Of a stretch of 14,540 bases of DNA, positions 7,785 to 14,469 are shown in pieces. The DNA is taken from NCBI GenBank assembly GCA_937952235.1, contig CALFZM010000165.1, positions 1-14,540 on the forward strand, in the 5' to 3' direction. The DNA comes from an uncultured Opitutia bacterium (GTDB lineage: Bacteria > Verrucomicrobiota > Verrucomicrobiia > Opitutales > Opitutaceae). A model generated the notes under the pieces. It did no database searches, was not told the DNA's origin, and saw nothing but the letters and a program-made list of their open reading frames with translations. Position numbers and translations under genes: made by a program. Each line of letters opens with the position of its first letter. The first letter of the stretch is position 1.

Positions 7785-7800
7785 GCGGCCCGCTGGCCGC
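7785..7800 (-). terminator. Possible terminator hairpin downstream of the esterase gene
   Basis: gcggcc (7785-7790), loop cgct, ggccgc (7795-7800) form a perfect 6-bp GC stem. On the minus strand it lies about 100 bases past the esterase stop. It is followed ten bases later by the T-rich TGTTCATTTGTGTTC, not by an immediate U-run, so termination activity is uncertain. A second gcggcc at 7775-7780 can compete for the same partner. Confidence 0.25.
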
Positions 7801-7901
7801 TGGAACGGCGCGCCCCTTTCTCCGGCCCGCGCTGCGAACCCGACCCTCATCCCGGACCGGCGCTGGTTCCGACGCCGCGGACCCCAAGAGCCGGGCTGGG
7901 T

Positions 7902-8771
7902 TCAGCGGATGGATTCCAGCGTCGGCTTTCCCTGCAGCCAGCCGAGCGATCCGAGGAAGCGGTCGGCCTCGAGCAGCGTGAGCCGGTAGTATTTGCCGTC
8001 GCTGCGGCTCGCGTTGAAGAAGCCGTGCGGTTCGCCCTCGTACAAGTGGAGGTCGCAGCGCACGCCGGCGGCCGTCATGGCCGTCTTGAATTTCTCGAGC
8101 GTGGCGACGGGGATCAGCGCATCCTGCGTGCCGAGGAACACGATGGCAGGCGGGTCGTCGCGCGAGACGTTGTGGGCGGGCGACCACTCCGGATAGCGGT
8201 CGCGCACGCGCGCGGTGCCCCAGCCGCCCGGGCCGTTGTCGAGGACGGGATTGAAGAGGAGCAGCGCATTCGGCCGGGCGGACACCGACCGGTCGTCCTG
8301 CGGGTCGTCGGTGCCGTCGACGAGGCCGGTGTGCGCCGCGAGGTGGCCGCCCGCCGAGCCGCCGGCGGCGGCGATCCGTTCCGGATCGATGCCGAGCCGC
8401 GACGCCTGGCGCCGCACCCAGCGCATCGCCGTCCTGGCATCCTGAATACACGTCACCGGCGGCTCGCTCCCCTGGCGGGGCAGCAGCCGGTATTCGATCT
8501 GGATGCAGACGAGCCCCCGCGTCGCGAAGTGCCGAGCCTGGCCGTCGAACTGCGTCGGCGAACCGCCGACCCAGCCGCCGCCGTGGAAGAACACGATCGC
8601 CGGCCGGCGGTCCGACGGATGCCATCCTTCCGGCCGCACGACGTAGGCCCGCAGCGCGCGACCGCCCGTTTCCTTGTAGATCTGCGGTTCGCCGAGCGGA
8701 GCGGCCGGGGCGCCCGCGCCGGCGAGGGCGGACACCAGCAGGGGGACGAGGAGCGCGGGACGGAGGATCAT
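7902..8771 (-). CDS. Secreted alpha/beta-hydrolase, acetyl-esterase-like (HSL/BD-FAE type)
   Basis: Serine esterase of 289 residues, predicted periplasmic. The signal peptide is LLVPLLVSALAGAGAPAA (about residues 7-24). The oxyanion-hole motif HGGGW lies at 63-67 and the nucleophile elbow GGSAGG at 137-142 with Ser139. The acid is probably Asp217 in FLGTQDALIP and the base His249 in EGEPHGFF. This set and the length match the hormone-sensitive-lipase-like / bifunctional feruloyl-acetyl esterase group found in glycan-use loci. Removing O-acetyl groups from a polysaccharide is the most likely role; acyl chain and sugar are unknown. The gene starts 37 bases after the isomerase stop on the same strand, which suggests co-transcription. 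The stop is followed by 239 bases before the aldolase gene. The ATG at 8771 is kept because the signal peptide begins there. Confidence 0.92.
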   Translation of the reverse strand: MILRPALLVPLLVSALAGAGAPAAPLGEPQIYKETGGRALRAYVVRPEGWHPSDRRPAIVFFHGGGWVGGSPTQFDGQARHFATRGLVCIQIEYRLLPRQGSEPPVTCIQDARTAMRWVRRQASRLGIDPERIAAAGGSAGGHLAAHTGLVDGTDDPQDDRSVSARPNALLLFNPVLDNGPGGWGTARVRDRYPEWSPAHNVSRDDPPAIVFLGTQDALIPVATLEKFKTAMTAAGVRCDLHLYEGEPHGFFNASRSDGKYYRLTLLEADRFLGSLGWLQGKPTLESIR

Positions 8772-8808
8772 GAGTGGAGACGGGGGAGGGAGGGGGAGAG
8801 GATCGCGT

Positions 8809-9894
8809 TCATTCCAGGCCGAGGATCCGGCGATTGCCCGCGCGGTTGGCTCCGGCGGCGGTCGAGTCGTCGAAGGCGACCGGCGTCGCTTCGATGAGAT
8901 GGCGGCGGATGAATTCGGCGCCCTCGCGCGCGCCTTGCTGCGGGGATTTCACGCAGCATTCCCACTCGAGCACGGCCCACCCGCGGTAACCCGCCTCGGT
9001 GAGCAGCGTGAACACGCGCTTGAAATCCACCTGCCCGTCGCCGGGGGAACGAAAACGCCCGGGCCGGCCCGGCCACGATTGATAACCGCCGTAGACTCCG
9101 CCACGCCCGTCGGGCCGAAACTCCGCATCCTTGACGTGGAATCCGCGGATGAGCGAACCGTACAGTCGGATGAACTCGAGGTAGTCGAGCTGCTGGAGCA
9201 GGAGGTGGCTCGGATCGTAGTTGAGACCCGCGGCGGGATGCTCGTTCACCGCGACGAGGAAGCGTTCCAGCGTGTGGCCGTCGAATACATCCGACCCGGG
9301 GTGCGGCTCGAACGCGAGCGTCACGCCGAGTTCCTCGGCCAGGTCGAGGATCGGGCGCCAGCGGCGCGCGAGTTCGGCGAAGGCCTCGTCGATCAGGCCG
9401 GCGGGCCGCTGCGGCCACGGATACGCGAGGTGCCAGGCGAAACCGCCCGACATGACGGGAACGCAGGTGACGCCCAGGCGCGCGGCGGCGCGCACGGTGT
9501 TCTGCAGCTCCTGGGTGGCCCACGCCACGCGCCCGCGGTCGTCGAGCCCGGCCGGGTAGAAGGGCTGGCACGCGGCCTCGAACGCCGGGTGCAGCGCGAG
9601 CGCCTGGCCGGCGCGCGCCGCGTTGAGCTCGGTCAGCACCAGGCCGTAGAGACCGATCTTCTCGCGCCAGTCGTCGCAATACGCCGCCGAGGTCGCGGCC
9701 TCCTCGAGGTCGAGGAAATGACGCGCCCATACCGGGACCTGCACGCCCCGGTAGCCCAGCTCGACGGCCCAGCGGCAGATGCCGCTGAAGGTGTTGAACG
9801 GCGGTTCGTCGCGGACGAATTGCGCGAGGAAGAGGGCCGGGCCCTGCAACGATCGCGGCGGCGCCGCACTTGCGGAAGGAGTTCCGTCAGCCAT
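8809..9894 (-). CDS. Sugar phosphate isomerase/epimerase-like TIM-barrel protein
   Basis: Cytoplasmic protein of 361 residues in the AP-endonuclease-2/xylose-isomerase-like superfamily, which isomerises or epimerises keto-sugars, inositols or their phosphates with a divalent metal. The metal ligands expected for the family are visible: Glu196 in LAFEPHPG, Asp227 and His230 in NYDPSH, His253 in GFHVKD, and Glu310 in AVLEWE. There is no signal peptide; residues 1-17 are a low-complexity Ala/Pro/Ser lead before the first barrel strand. The length, about 60-80 residues above the minimal family, comes partly from this lead and from an insert around 259-285 rich in Gly and Pro. It lies 57 bases after the small upstream gene and 37 bases before the esterase, so it is probably in an operon with them. 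A hairpin ends directly at its ATG (see separate entry). Substrate unknown; the adjacent aldolase suggests one catabolic route. Confidence 0.9.
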   Translation of the reverse strand: MADGTPSASAAPPRSLQGPALFLAQFVRDEPPFNTFSGICRWAVELGYRGVQVPVWARHFLDLEEAATSAAYCDDWREKIGLYGLVLTELNAARAGQALALHPAFEAACQPFYPAGLDDRGRVAWATQELQNTVRAAARLGVTCVPVMSGGFAWHLAYPWPQRPAGLIDEAFAELARRWRPILDLAEELGVTLAFEPHPGSDVFDGHTLERFLVAVNEHPAAGLNYDPSHLLLQQLDYLEFIRLYGSLIRGFHVKDAEFRPDGRGGVYGGYQSWPGRPGRFRSPGDGQVDFKRVFTLLTEAGYRGWAVLEWECCVKSPQQGAREGAEFIRRHLIEATPVAFDDSTAAGANRAGNRRILGLE

Positions 9895-9919
9895 GCCCCG
9901 AGTTGTAGGAACCCGGGGC
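9895..9919 (-). promoter_or_regulatory. Stable hairpin directly abutting the isomerase start codon
   Basis: In the minus-strand transcript GCCCCGGGTT, loop CCTAC, AACTCGGGGC forms a 10-bp stem in which one pair is G-U. The last base of the stem touches the A of the ATG. The wobble pair is allowed only in minus-strand RNA (it is an A-C mismatch in the plus sense), which supports an RNA role in the gene's own direction. No U-run follows, so a terminator is unlikely. It would hide any ribosome-binding site, so translational control is the main hypothesis. Confidence 0.55.
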
Positions 9920-9951
9920 GATGGCGTCGAGGCTGCGCCGCGCGGCGGTGA

Positions 9952-10215
9952 TCAGGCGGCGGCGCGCACGGGCTGGCGCGCGAGGTGGCCGTTGAGCATC
10001 TCCAGCATCAGGCTGCAAAGCTGCTGGCTGCAGTGCCGGCCGCCAAAGCGGCTCGCGATCTCGTCGCGCAGCCGCCGGGCTGCGCCGGCGTCGAGCCCGT
10101 TGACCACGCCGAGGAAGTAGTGGAGCAGGATGTCCGCCCCCTCGCCGGGCGAGAGGTGCGCGATCCGCGTCATGATCTCCGGGAGGGAAATTTCGCGAAC
10201 AGGGGTGGAGCGCAT
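9952..10215 (-). CDS. Small protein of unknown function
   Basis: I do not recognise this 87-residue protein. Codon use is strongly G/C-ending from residue 15 on, as in the neighbouring genes, which supports coding; the first 14 codons are less biased. The body looks helical and soluble (SLPEIMTRIAHLS, ADILLHYFLGVV, AARRLRDEIASRF), with two Cys residues in HCSQQLCSL and an Ala/Arg-rich tail. There is no signal peptide or membrane segment. The start is uncertain: the ATG at 10215 lacks a ribosome site, while Met15 (ATG at 10173) has GGAG 3 bases upstream and would give 73 residues. A 20-codon frame with a better ribosome site overlaps its start. It is the first gene of the minus-strand run, 57 bases before the isomerase, and diverges from the LacI regulator, so it may be a small accessory factor of that operon. 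Confidence 0.6.
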   Translation of the reverse strand: MRSTPVREISLPEIMTRIAHLSPGEGADILLHYFLGVVNGLDAGAARRLRDEIASRFGGRHCSQQLCSLMLEMLNGHLARQPVRAAA

Positions 10216-10232
10216 GGGAACCAGGCTGCCAT
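10170..10232 (-). CDS. Possible 20-codon leader reading frame overlapping the small gene
   Basis: ATG at 10232-10230 is preceded by GAGGAG at 10248-10243 with a 10-base spacer, the best ribosome-binding site near here. The frame encodes MAAWFPCAPPLFAKFPSRRS and stops at 10172-10170. Its TGA overlaps the internal ATG at 10173-10171 (Met15 of the 87-aa protein) as ATGA, a classic arrangement for translational coupling. It may be a leader peptide that sets translation of the next frame. The short length means that chance is a real alternative. Confidence 0.3.
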   Translation of the reverse strand: MAAWFPCAPPLFAKFPSRRS

Positions 10233-10350
10233 TTAGGGACTTCTCCTCAAACCCGGAAGCTGCGTAGGCGCGGGCGTAGTTTCCACCGGGCGGTGGCGGC
10301 CGGGATTGCCGCTTGCGACGGTGGAGGCGTTCGTGTGTCTAGCGTCCCCC
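10216..10350. promoter_or_regulatory. Divergent gap between the small gene and the LacI gene
   Basis: This 135-base gap must carry promoters for both directions. It contains the GC palindrome ccaccg-gg-cggtgg at 10283-10296 (6-bp arms) and the GAGGAG ribosome site of the minus-strand leader frame at 10243-10248. No TTGCTAA or TGAAACG-type palindrome is present. I see no convincing -35/-10 pair. Confidence 0.45.
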
Positions 10351-11385
10351 ATGGCTCGCGGTGAGAAACGCCCCGTTACCGTCCATACCCTCGCCTCGCA
10401 TGTCGGCGTCTCGCCCGCCGCCGTGTCGACCGTGCTGGCCAACCGCCACGAGGAGCGCCGGCTCGCGCCCGCCACGGTGGAGCGAATCAGGCAGGCGGTG
10501 CGGGAGCTCGGCTATGTGCCCAACGTCGCGGCCCGGCGGCTGCGGGCGCACGATCCCGACGTGCGCCACGTGGAGCTCGGCATCCTCACCTCGTACGAGG
10601 CGCCGCTGTTTCTCATCAGCCGCGCGCTGCGGGAACTCCAGCGCACCGTGGACCAGCGCACGTCGCCCGAACGCCGCTACTCGGTGTCGATCGACATGTA
10701 TCACGCTGGAAGGCTGCGCGAGATGCCGGGCCTGCTGAACGCCAGCCGGTTCAACGGGGTCGTCATCACCAACACGCTGCCGGAGGACGACGCGTTCCTT
10801 AAAGCCACCACGCTGCCCTACGCCGTCGTGGTGCAGGGCCGGCGGCTCGCGAACTATTGCTGCGTGCTGGAAACGCCGGGCGCCGGCGGCCGCCAGGCCG
10901 CGGAGATCCTCCTCGGTCGCGGGTGCCGGCAGCCCGCGGTCGTCACCCCGCGGCTGCTCACGGAGACCACGGCGGACCGCGCCGACGCCTTTGCGGCGGC
11001 CGTGCGCGACCTCACCGGCCAGGGCGCCGTGCGCGTCACCGCCAGCGACTTCACGCCGCAGGCCGGTTCCGATGCGCTGCGCGCCCACCTGCAGGCGCAC
11101 CCGGGTTGCGACGGGCTTTTCGCCGTGACCGACACGCTCGCGCTCGGAGCCTTCCAGGCGCTCAAGGCCGTGGGCCGGCGCGTGCCCGAGGACGTCGCGG
11201 TCGTCGGCGTGGGCGACCACGAGCACGCGGGCTACTTCGATCCGCCGCTGACCTGCGTGGGGCCCGAGTACGGCACCGTCGTGGCGGAAATCATGGCGCT
11301 GCTCTTCAACCTCATGAGCCGGCGGCGGGTCAACCCGACGGAGGTGTTCGTGCCGCCGGCGGTCTCGCACCGCCGCTCCGCCTGA
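10351..11385 (+). CDS. LacI/GalR-family transcriptional regulator
   Basis: DNA-binding regulator of 344 residues, the usual family length. I use the ATG at 10351 because the helix-turn-helix begins just after it (VTVHTLASHVGVSPAAVSTVLANR, about residues 9-32, recognition helix 21-31); the in-frame TTG at 10306 would only add 15 unlikely residues. The hinge helix PNVAARRL (57-64) has the Leu that in LacI proteins wedges into a central CG step of the operator. Residues from about 72 on form a periplasmic-binding-protein-like effector domain, with GRQAAEILLGRGC, DTLALGAFQALKAVGRRVPEDVAVVGVGDHE and DPPLTCVGPEYG matching the family C-terminus. The ligand is probably a sugar or sugar phosphate from the locus. 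It diverges from the isomerase/esterase run and is followed by the receptor gene, with two operator-like palindromes in between, so both units are plausible targets. Confidence 0.95.
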   Translation: MARGEKRPVTVHTLASHVGVSPAAVSTVLANRHEERRLAPATVERIRQAVRELGYVPNVAARRLRAHDPDVRHVELGILTSYEAPLFLISRALRELQRTVDQRTSPERRYSVSIDMYHAGRLREMPGLLNASRFNGVVITNTLPEDDAFLKATTLPYAVVVQGRRLANYCCVLETPGAGGRQAAEILLGRGCRQPAVVTPRLLTETTADRADAFAAAVRDLTGQGAVRVTASDFTPQAGSDALRAHLQAHPGCDGLFAVTDTLALGAFQALKAVGRRVPEDVAVVGVGDHEHAGYFDPPLTCVGPEYGTVVAEIMALLFNLMSRRRVNPTEVFVPPAVSHRRSA

Positions 11386-11391
11386 GGGGCA

Positions 11392-11407
11392 CCCGCGCGG
11401 GCCTTTT
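11392..11407 (+). terminator. Weak terminator-like element after the LacI gene
   Basis: cccgcgcggg (11392-11401) is a 10-base palindrome followed by cctttt (11402-11407), 6 bases after the LacI stop. Only a 3-bp stem with a 4-base loop can form, and the T-run is 4 long, so it is weak. It would separate the regulator from the receptor promoter. Confidence 0.25.
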
Positions 11408-11419
11408 GGGCTTGATTCG

Positions 11420-11431
11420 TGAAACGATTCA
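11420..11431. promoter_or_regulatory. LacI-type operator candidate 1 (TGAAACGATTCA)
   Basis: A 12-base near-palindrome with central CG, TGAA-ACGA-TTCA. It differs at one base from the perfect palindrome TGAAACGTTTCA, a form well known among LacI-family operators. It lies 34 bases after the LacI stop and about 80 bases before the receptor start. Its central CG is 25 bases from that of the next palindrome. Confidence 0.55.
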
Positions 11432-11440
11432 GCGCGAAAG

Positions 11441-11460
11441 TTGCTAAATCGAGTTAGCAA
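11441..11460. promoter_or_regulatory. LacI-type operator candidate 2 (20-base palindrome)
   Basis: TTGCTAA (11441-11447) and TTAGCAA (11454-11460) are exact inverted arms around aTCGAg, giving 9 of 10 matched pairs with a central CG step. Size, symmetry and central CG fit a LacI/GalR operator. It ends 50 bases before the receptor ATG, where a bound repressor could block transcription. The adjacent LacI gene is the obvious candidate regulator, though this is inferred from position only. Confidence 0.65.
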
Positions 11461-11510
11461 ACCCTTGCCCGGCGCCCGCGGCCGCGGCTCCTTCGAACTC
11501 AAACCCTGCC

Positions 11511-14462
11511 ATGCCAACCCTGAATCGTCCGTCCGCCCGGGACGCGCGCAGCTTCGCGCGGTCCGTCTTCGCCCTTGTCGGGCTGCTCGCCGCCCTCCTT
11601 CCGTCGCTCCTGCGCGCGGCGGAGACCACGGGAACCGTCACCGGCACGGTCAGCAACGCCGCCACGCGCAACCTGCTCGAGGGCGCGAAAGTCGAGGCGC
11701 CCGCGCTCGGCCGCTCCGTGCTGACGGACAACACCGGCCGCTTCACGCTGCCCGGCGTGCCTGCCGGCAACGTCGAACTGGTCGTCTCCTACCTCGGCCT
11801 CGATCCCAAGCGGGAAACGGTGTCCGTGGCCGCCGGCCAGCGGGTGACGCGGAGCTTCGACCTGTCCGCGGAGATCTACCAGCTCGGCGAGTTCCGCGTC
11901 ACGGGGGAGCGGGAAGGCAACGCCCTGGCGCTCACCGCGCAGCGCAACGCCGGCAACGTGAAGAACGTCGTCGCGCTCGATGCCTACGGCAACCTGCCGA
12001 ACATGAGCGCAGGTGAGCTCGCCGTGCGGCTGCCCGGCGTGGCTTCCCAGCTCGACGACGAGGGCAACGTCACTGGCCTGATCATCCGCGGCCAGCCGTC
12101 GACGATGAACCGCGTGAACGTGGACGGCAACCTGATGTCCAACGTCGGCGGCTTCAACCGCCAGTTCCAGACCCACAGCCTGACGGGCGCGATGTTCGAG
12201 CAGCTCGAGGTGATCAAGGGCCAGACCCCCGACCAGACGGCGGATTCGCTCGGCGGCTCGGTGAACCTGAAGACCCGTTCGCCGCTGAGCATGCGCGAGC
12301 GCCGCCGCTTCAACTACAGCTTCGGCGCCCGCTGGGCGGCGCCCTTCTTCGACCACGTGCAGGTGCGGCGCAATCATCCGATCCATCCGCAGACGAACTT
12401 CTCCTATCAGGAGGTCTTCGACGCGCTCGGGGGCGAGCGCAACCTCGGCGTCGCGTTGAACCTGTTCTACAGTGAGAACGTCAACGGCCCCACCTCGCGG
12501 CAGTACGACTACCAGAACACGCCCAATTCGCCCGCCTACCTCTGGGATTTCCGCACGCAGAACCAGTTCAACAACCGCACGCAGAAGAGCGTCAACCTGA
12601 AGGCGGAGTACCGCCTGGCGGAGCACACCAAGCTCATCCTGAACACGATCTACAACGACGCGTTCGAGAAGACCGACTCGCTCTACACGACGCGGGCGTT
12701 CTCCAACCAGACGATCGCCGGAGGCACGGCCGCGGCGCCGACGGGCACGGGCGCGGTGCTGCCCGGGTTCACCAGCACGCGGACCGAGATCCGCAACGTC
12801 GCGGGCTCGAACTTCGAACTGAGCACGATCCTCCGCCGCTTCCTGAATCGCACGCGTCTCTTCGGCCTGGGCGCCGAGCACGAATTCGACCGCTGGAGCT
12901 TCGACTACGATGCCAGCTACAGCCAGACCCACAACAACCTGGCGCACGAGCCCGGCGGCACGCTGGTGATGCGGGTGCCGAACGTCGGCTGGATCATCGA
13001 CACCTCCGATCCCGAGTCGCCCCGGTTCACGCAGACGAGCGGTCCGAGCATCTACGATGTCGCGAACTACCGCACCGCGGTGTCGCTCCTCACGCGCAAC
13101 GACGACCGCGACGTCGAGGTCCTCAACGTGCGGGGCAACGCGAGCTACCGCCTGCCACTCGAGATTCCCGCGACGGCGAAGGCGGGCTTCTTCTACCGCG
13201 ACCAGAAATTCGCCGAGGTCGGCCGCCGCCGGCAGTGGAACTACCTGGCGACGGCGCCCGCGATGACGGCGTCGTACCCCGATGTATTCGCGTTTCCCGG
13301 ACAACAGCGGCTGCCCTACGTCCATCCGCGCAAGGCCTACGAGGACACGGCCAATCCCGCGCTCTGGGCCGAGGACCTGTACTTCCGGACCGCCGACGCC
13401 TTCTCGACCACGCGCAACGCTTCCGAGGAGATCACGGCGGGCTATGTGCAGGGCCAGGCGAAGCTGGGCCGCCTGAACGTGCTCGGCGGGGTGCGCACCG
13501 AGCGGACCGACGTCTCCGGCTTCGGCTACGTGCGCGTGGCTCCCGCCACCGCGGCGCAGATTCCGGATCCGGTCGCGCGTGCCATCCACGACTGGAACAA
13601 CCCGACTTCGAACAGCGGGTCCTACACGCGCACGTTCCCGAGCATCCACTTCACCTACGACTTCACCGACCGGATCCGCGCGCAGGCGAGCTGGTCGACG
13701 TCGTTCGGCCGCCCGGCCGTCACCAATCTCGTGCCCAATGCGAGCATCAGCGACCCCAACCAGACCGTGACGATCGGCAATCCGTCGGTCGGCCCGCAGT
13801 ACTCGGAGAACATCGATCTCTCCCTCCAATACTACCTCAATCCCGCCGGCATCGTCTCGGTCGGCTATTTCCGCAAGGACATCGAGGATTACATCCTCAC
13901 GACCGAGATCGGGATTGTCGGAGTCGGACCGAACAACGGCTTTGAGGGCAGCTACGCCGGCTATTCGCTGCGCAGCTCCAGCAACGCGGGCAACGCGAAG
14001 GTGAATGGGTGGGAGTTCGATTACCGCCAGCAGCTCACGTTCCTCCCGGGCCTGCTGAAGGGCTTCACCCTCGCGGGCAATTTCACGGTGCTGTCGACGG
14101 AAGGTGACTTCGGCGGCGGAGCGGTCCGCTCCGACAAGGAAGTCGCGGGTTTCATCCCCCGCACCGGCAACGCCAGCCTCACGTATGCGCAGGGCCGGTA
14201 CCGGTTCAGCGCGCTCCTCAATTACACCGGCAATTACCTGAACACCTTCAACGCGACGGCGCAGCGCAACATCTACCGCCAGGAGCGCACCATCGTGAAC
14301 CTGGGCGCTTCGTACCAGTGGCGGCCGTCGCTGAGCTTCTTCGTCGATGTGACCAACGTCTTCAACGAGCCGCAGGCGACCTACATCGGCTTCGAGGATC
14401 GCCCGCAGCGCATCATCCACACCGGCCAGGCGCTCGTCTTCGGCGTGAGCGGTCGCTTCTGA
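11511..14462 (+). CDS. TonB-dependent receptor with N-terminal carboxypeptidase-regulatory-like domain
   Basis: Outer-membrane transporter of 983 residues. The signal peptide is FALVGLLAALLPSLLRA (cleavage after about residue 36). Residues 40-120 form a carboxypeptidase-D-regulatory-like beta-sandwich (GTVTGTVSNAATRNLLEGA, TDNTGRFTLPGVPAGNVEL). A TonB box follows near 126-133 (GEFRVTGE), then a plug at about 140-258 (SAGELAVRLPGV, IIRGQPSTMNRVNVDG, FEQLEVIKGQTPDQTADSLGG) and a barrel that ends in the classic terminal Phe (FGVSGRF). The layout resembles the TonB-Xanth-Caul / oligosaccharide group and is unlike the plug-only receptor at 2608-5220. Many receptors of this type import glycans. Two LacI-type palindromes lie 50-90 bases upstream, so sugar-responsive repression is likely. 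ATG 11511 fits the signal peptide; no Shine-Dalgarno is seen. A further gene begins 7 bases after the stop. Confidence 0.95.
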   Translation: MPTLNRPSARDARSFARSVFALVGLLAALLPSLLRAAETTGTVTGTVSNAATRNLLEGAKVEAPALGRSVLTDNTGRFTLPGVPAGNVELVVSYLGLDPKRETVSVAAGQRVTRSFDLSAEIYQLGEFRVTGEREGNALALTAQRNAGNVKNVVALDAYGNLPNMSAGELAVRLPGVASQLDDEGNVTGLIIRGQPSTMNRVNVDGNLMSNVGGFNRQFQTHSLTGAMFEQLEVIKGQTPDQTADSLGGSVNLKTRSPLSMRERRRFNYSFGARWAAPFFDHVQVRRNHPIHPQTNFSYQEVFDALGGERNLGVALNLFYSENVNGPTSRQYDYQNTPNSPAYLWDFRTQNQFNNRTQKSVNLKAEYRLAEHTKLILNTIYNDAFEKTDSLYTTRAFSNQTIAGGTAAAPTGTGAVLPGFTSTRTEIRNVAGSNFELSTILRRFLNRTRLFGLGAEHEFDRWSFDYDASYSQTHNNLAHEPGGTLVMRVPNVGWIIDTSDPESPRFTQTSGPSIYDVANYRTAVSLLTRNDDRDVEVLNVRGNASYRLPLEIPATAKAGFFYRDQKFAEVGRRRQWNYLATAPAMTASYPDVFAFPGQQRLPYVHPRKAYEDTANPALWAEDLYFRTADAFSTTRNASEEITAGYVQGQAKLGRLNVLGGVRTERTDVSGFGYVRVAPATAAQIPDPVARAIHDWNNPTSNSGSYTRTFPSIHFTYDFTDRIRAQASWSTSFGRPAVTNLVPNASISDPNQTVTIGNPSVGPQYSENIDLSLQYYLNPAGIVSVGYFRKDIEDYILTTEIGIVGVGPNNGFEGSYAGYSLRSSSNAGNAKVNGWEFDYRQQLTFLPGLLKGFTLAGNFTVLSTEGDFGGGAVRSDKEVAGFIPRTGNASLTYAQGRYRFSALLNYTGNYLNTFNATAQRNIYRQERTIVNLGASYQWRPSLSFFVDVTNVFNEPQATYIGFEDRPQRIIHTGQALVFGVSGRF

Positions 14463-14469
14463 TGTCGCG

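Larger units (their letters stand above)
7663..7901. other. Intergenic region upstream of the aldolase gene
   Basis: No convincing gene is seen in these 239 bases. The minus-strand frame at 7659-7850 has low-complexity Arg/Pro/Ala content and no family resemblance. Reading on the minus strand, the segment first holds a GC hairpin that could end the esterase transcript, then a 10-base tandem repeat, then the probable leader of the aldolase gene. No clear promoter boxes are visible. Confidence 0.5.

Noticed and set aside
7659..7850. A 63-codon minus-strand frame in the gap upstream of the aldolase
   Set aside because: Low complexity, no ribosome site, overlaps the aldolase start and the tandem repeat; no support for coding.
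10306..10350. TTG start that would extend the LacI protein by 15 residues
   Set aside because: The helix-turn-helix begins right after the ATG at 10351, at the usual family distance; the added residues have no family match.
11499..14420. A 973-codon minus-strand open frame mirroring the second receptor
   Set aside because: Shadow of the receptor reading frame caused by codon bias; the translation is Val/Arg/Ala/Glu-rich with no recognisable domain.
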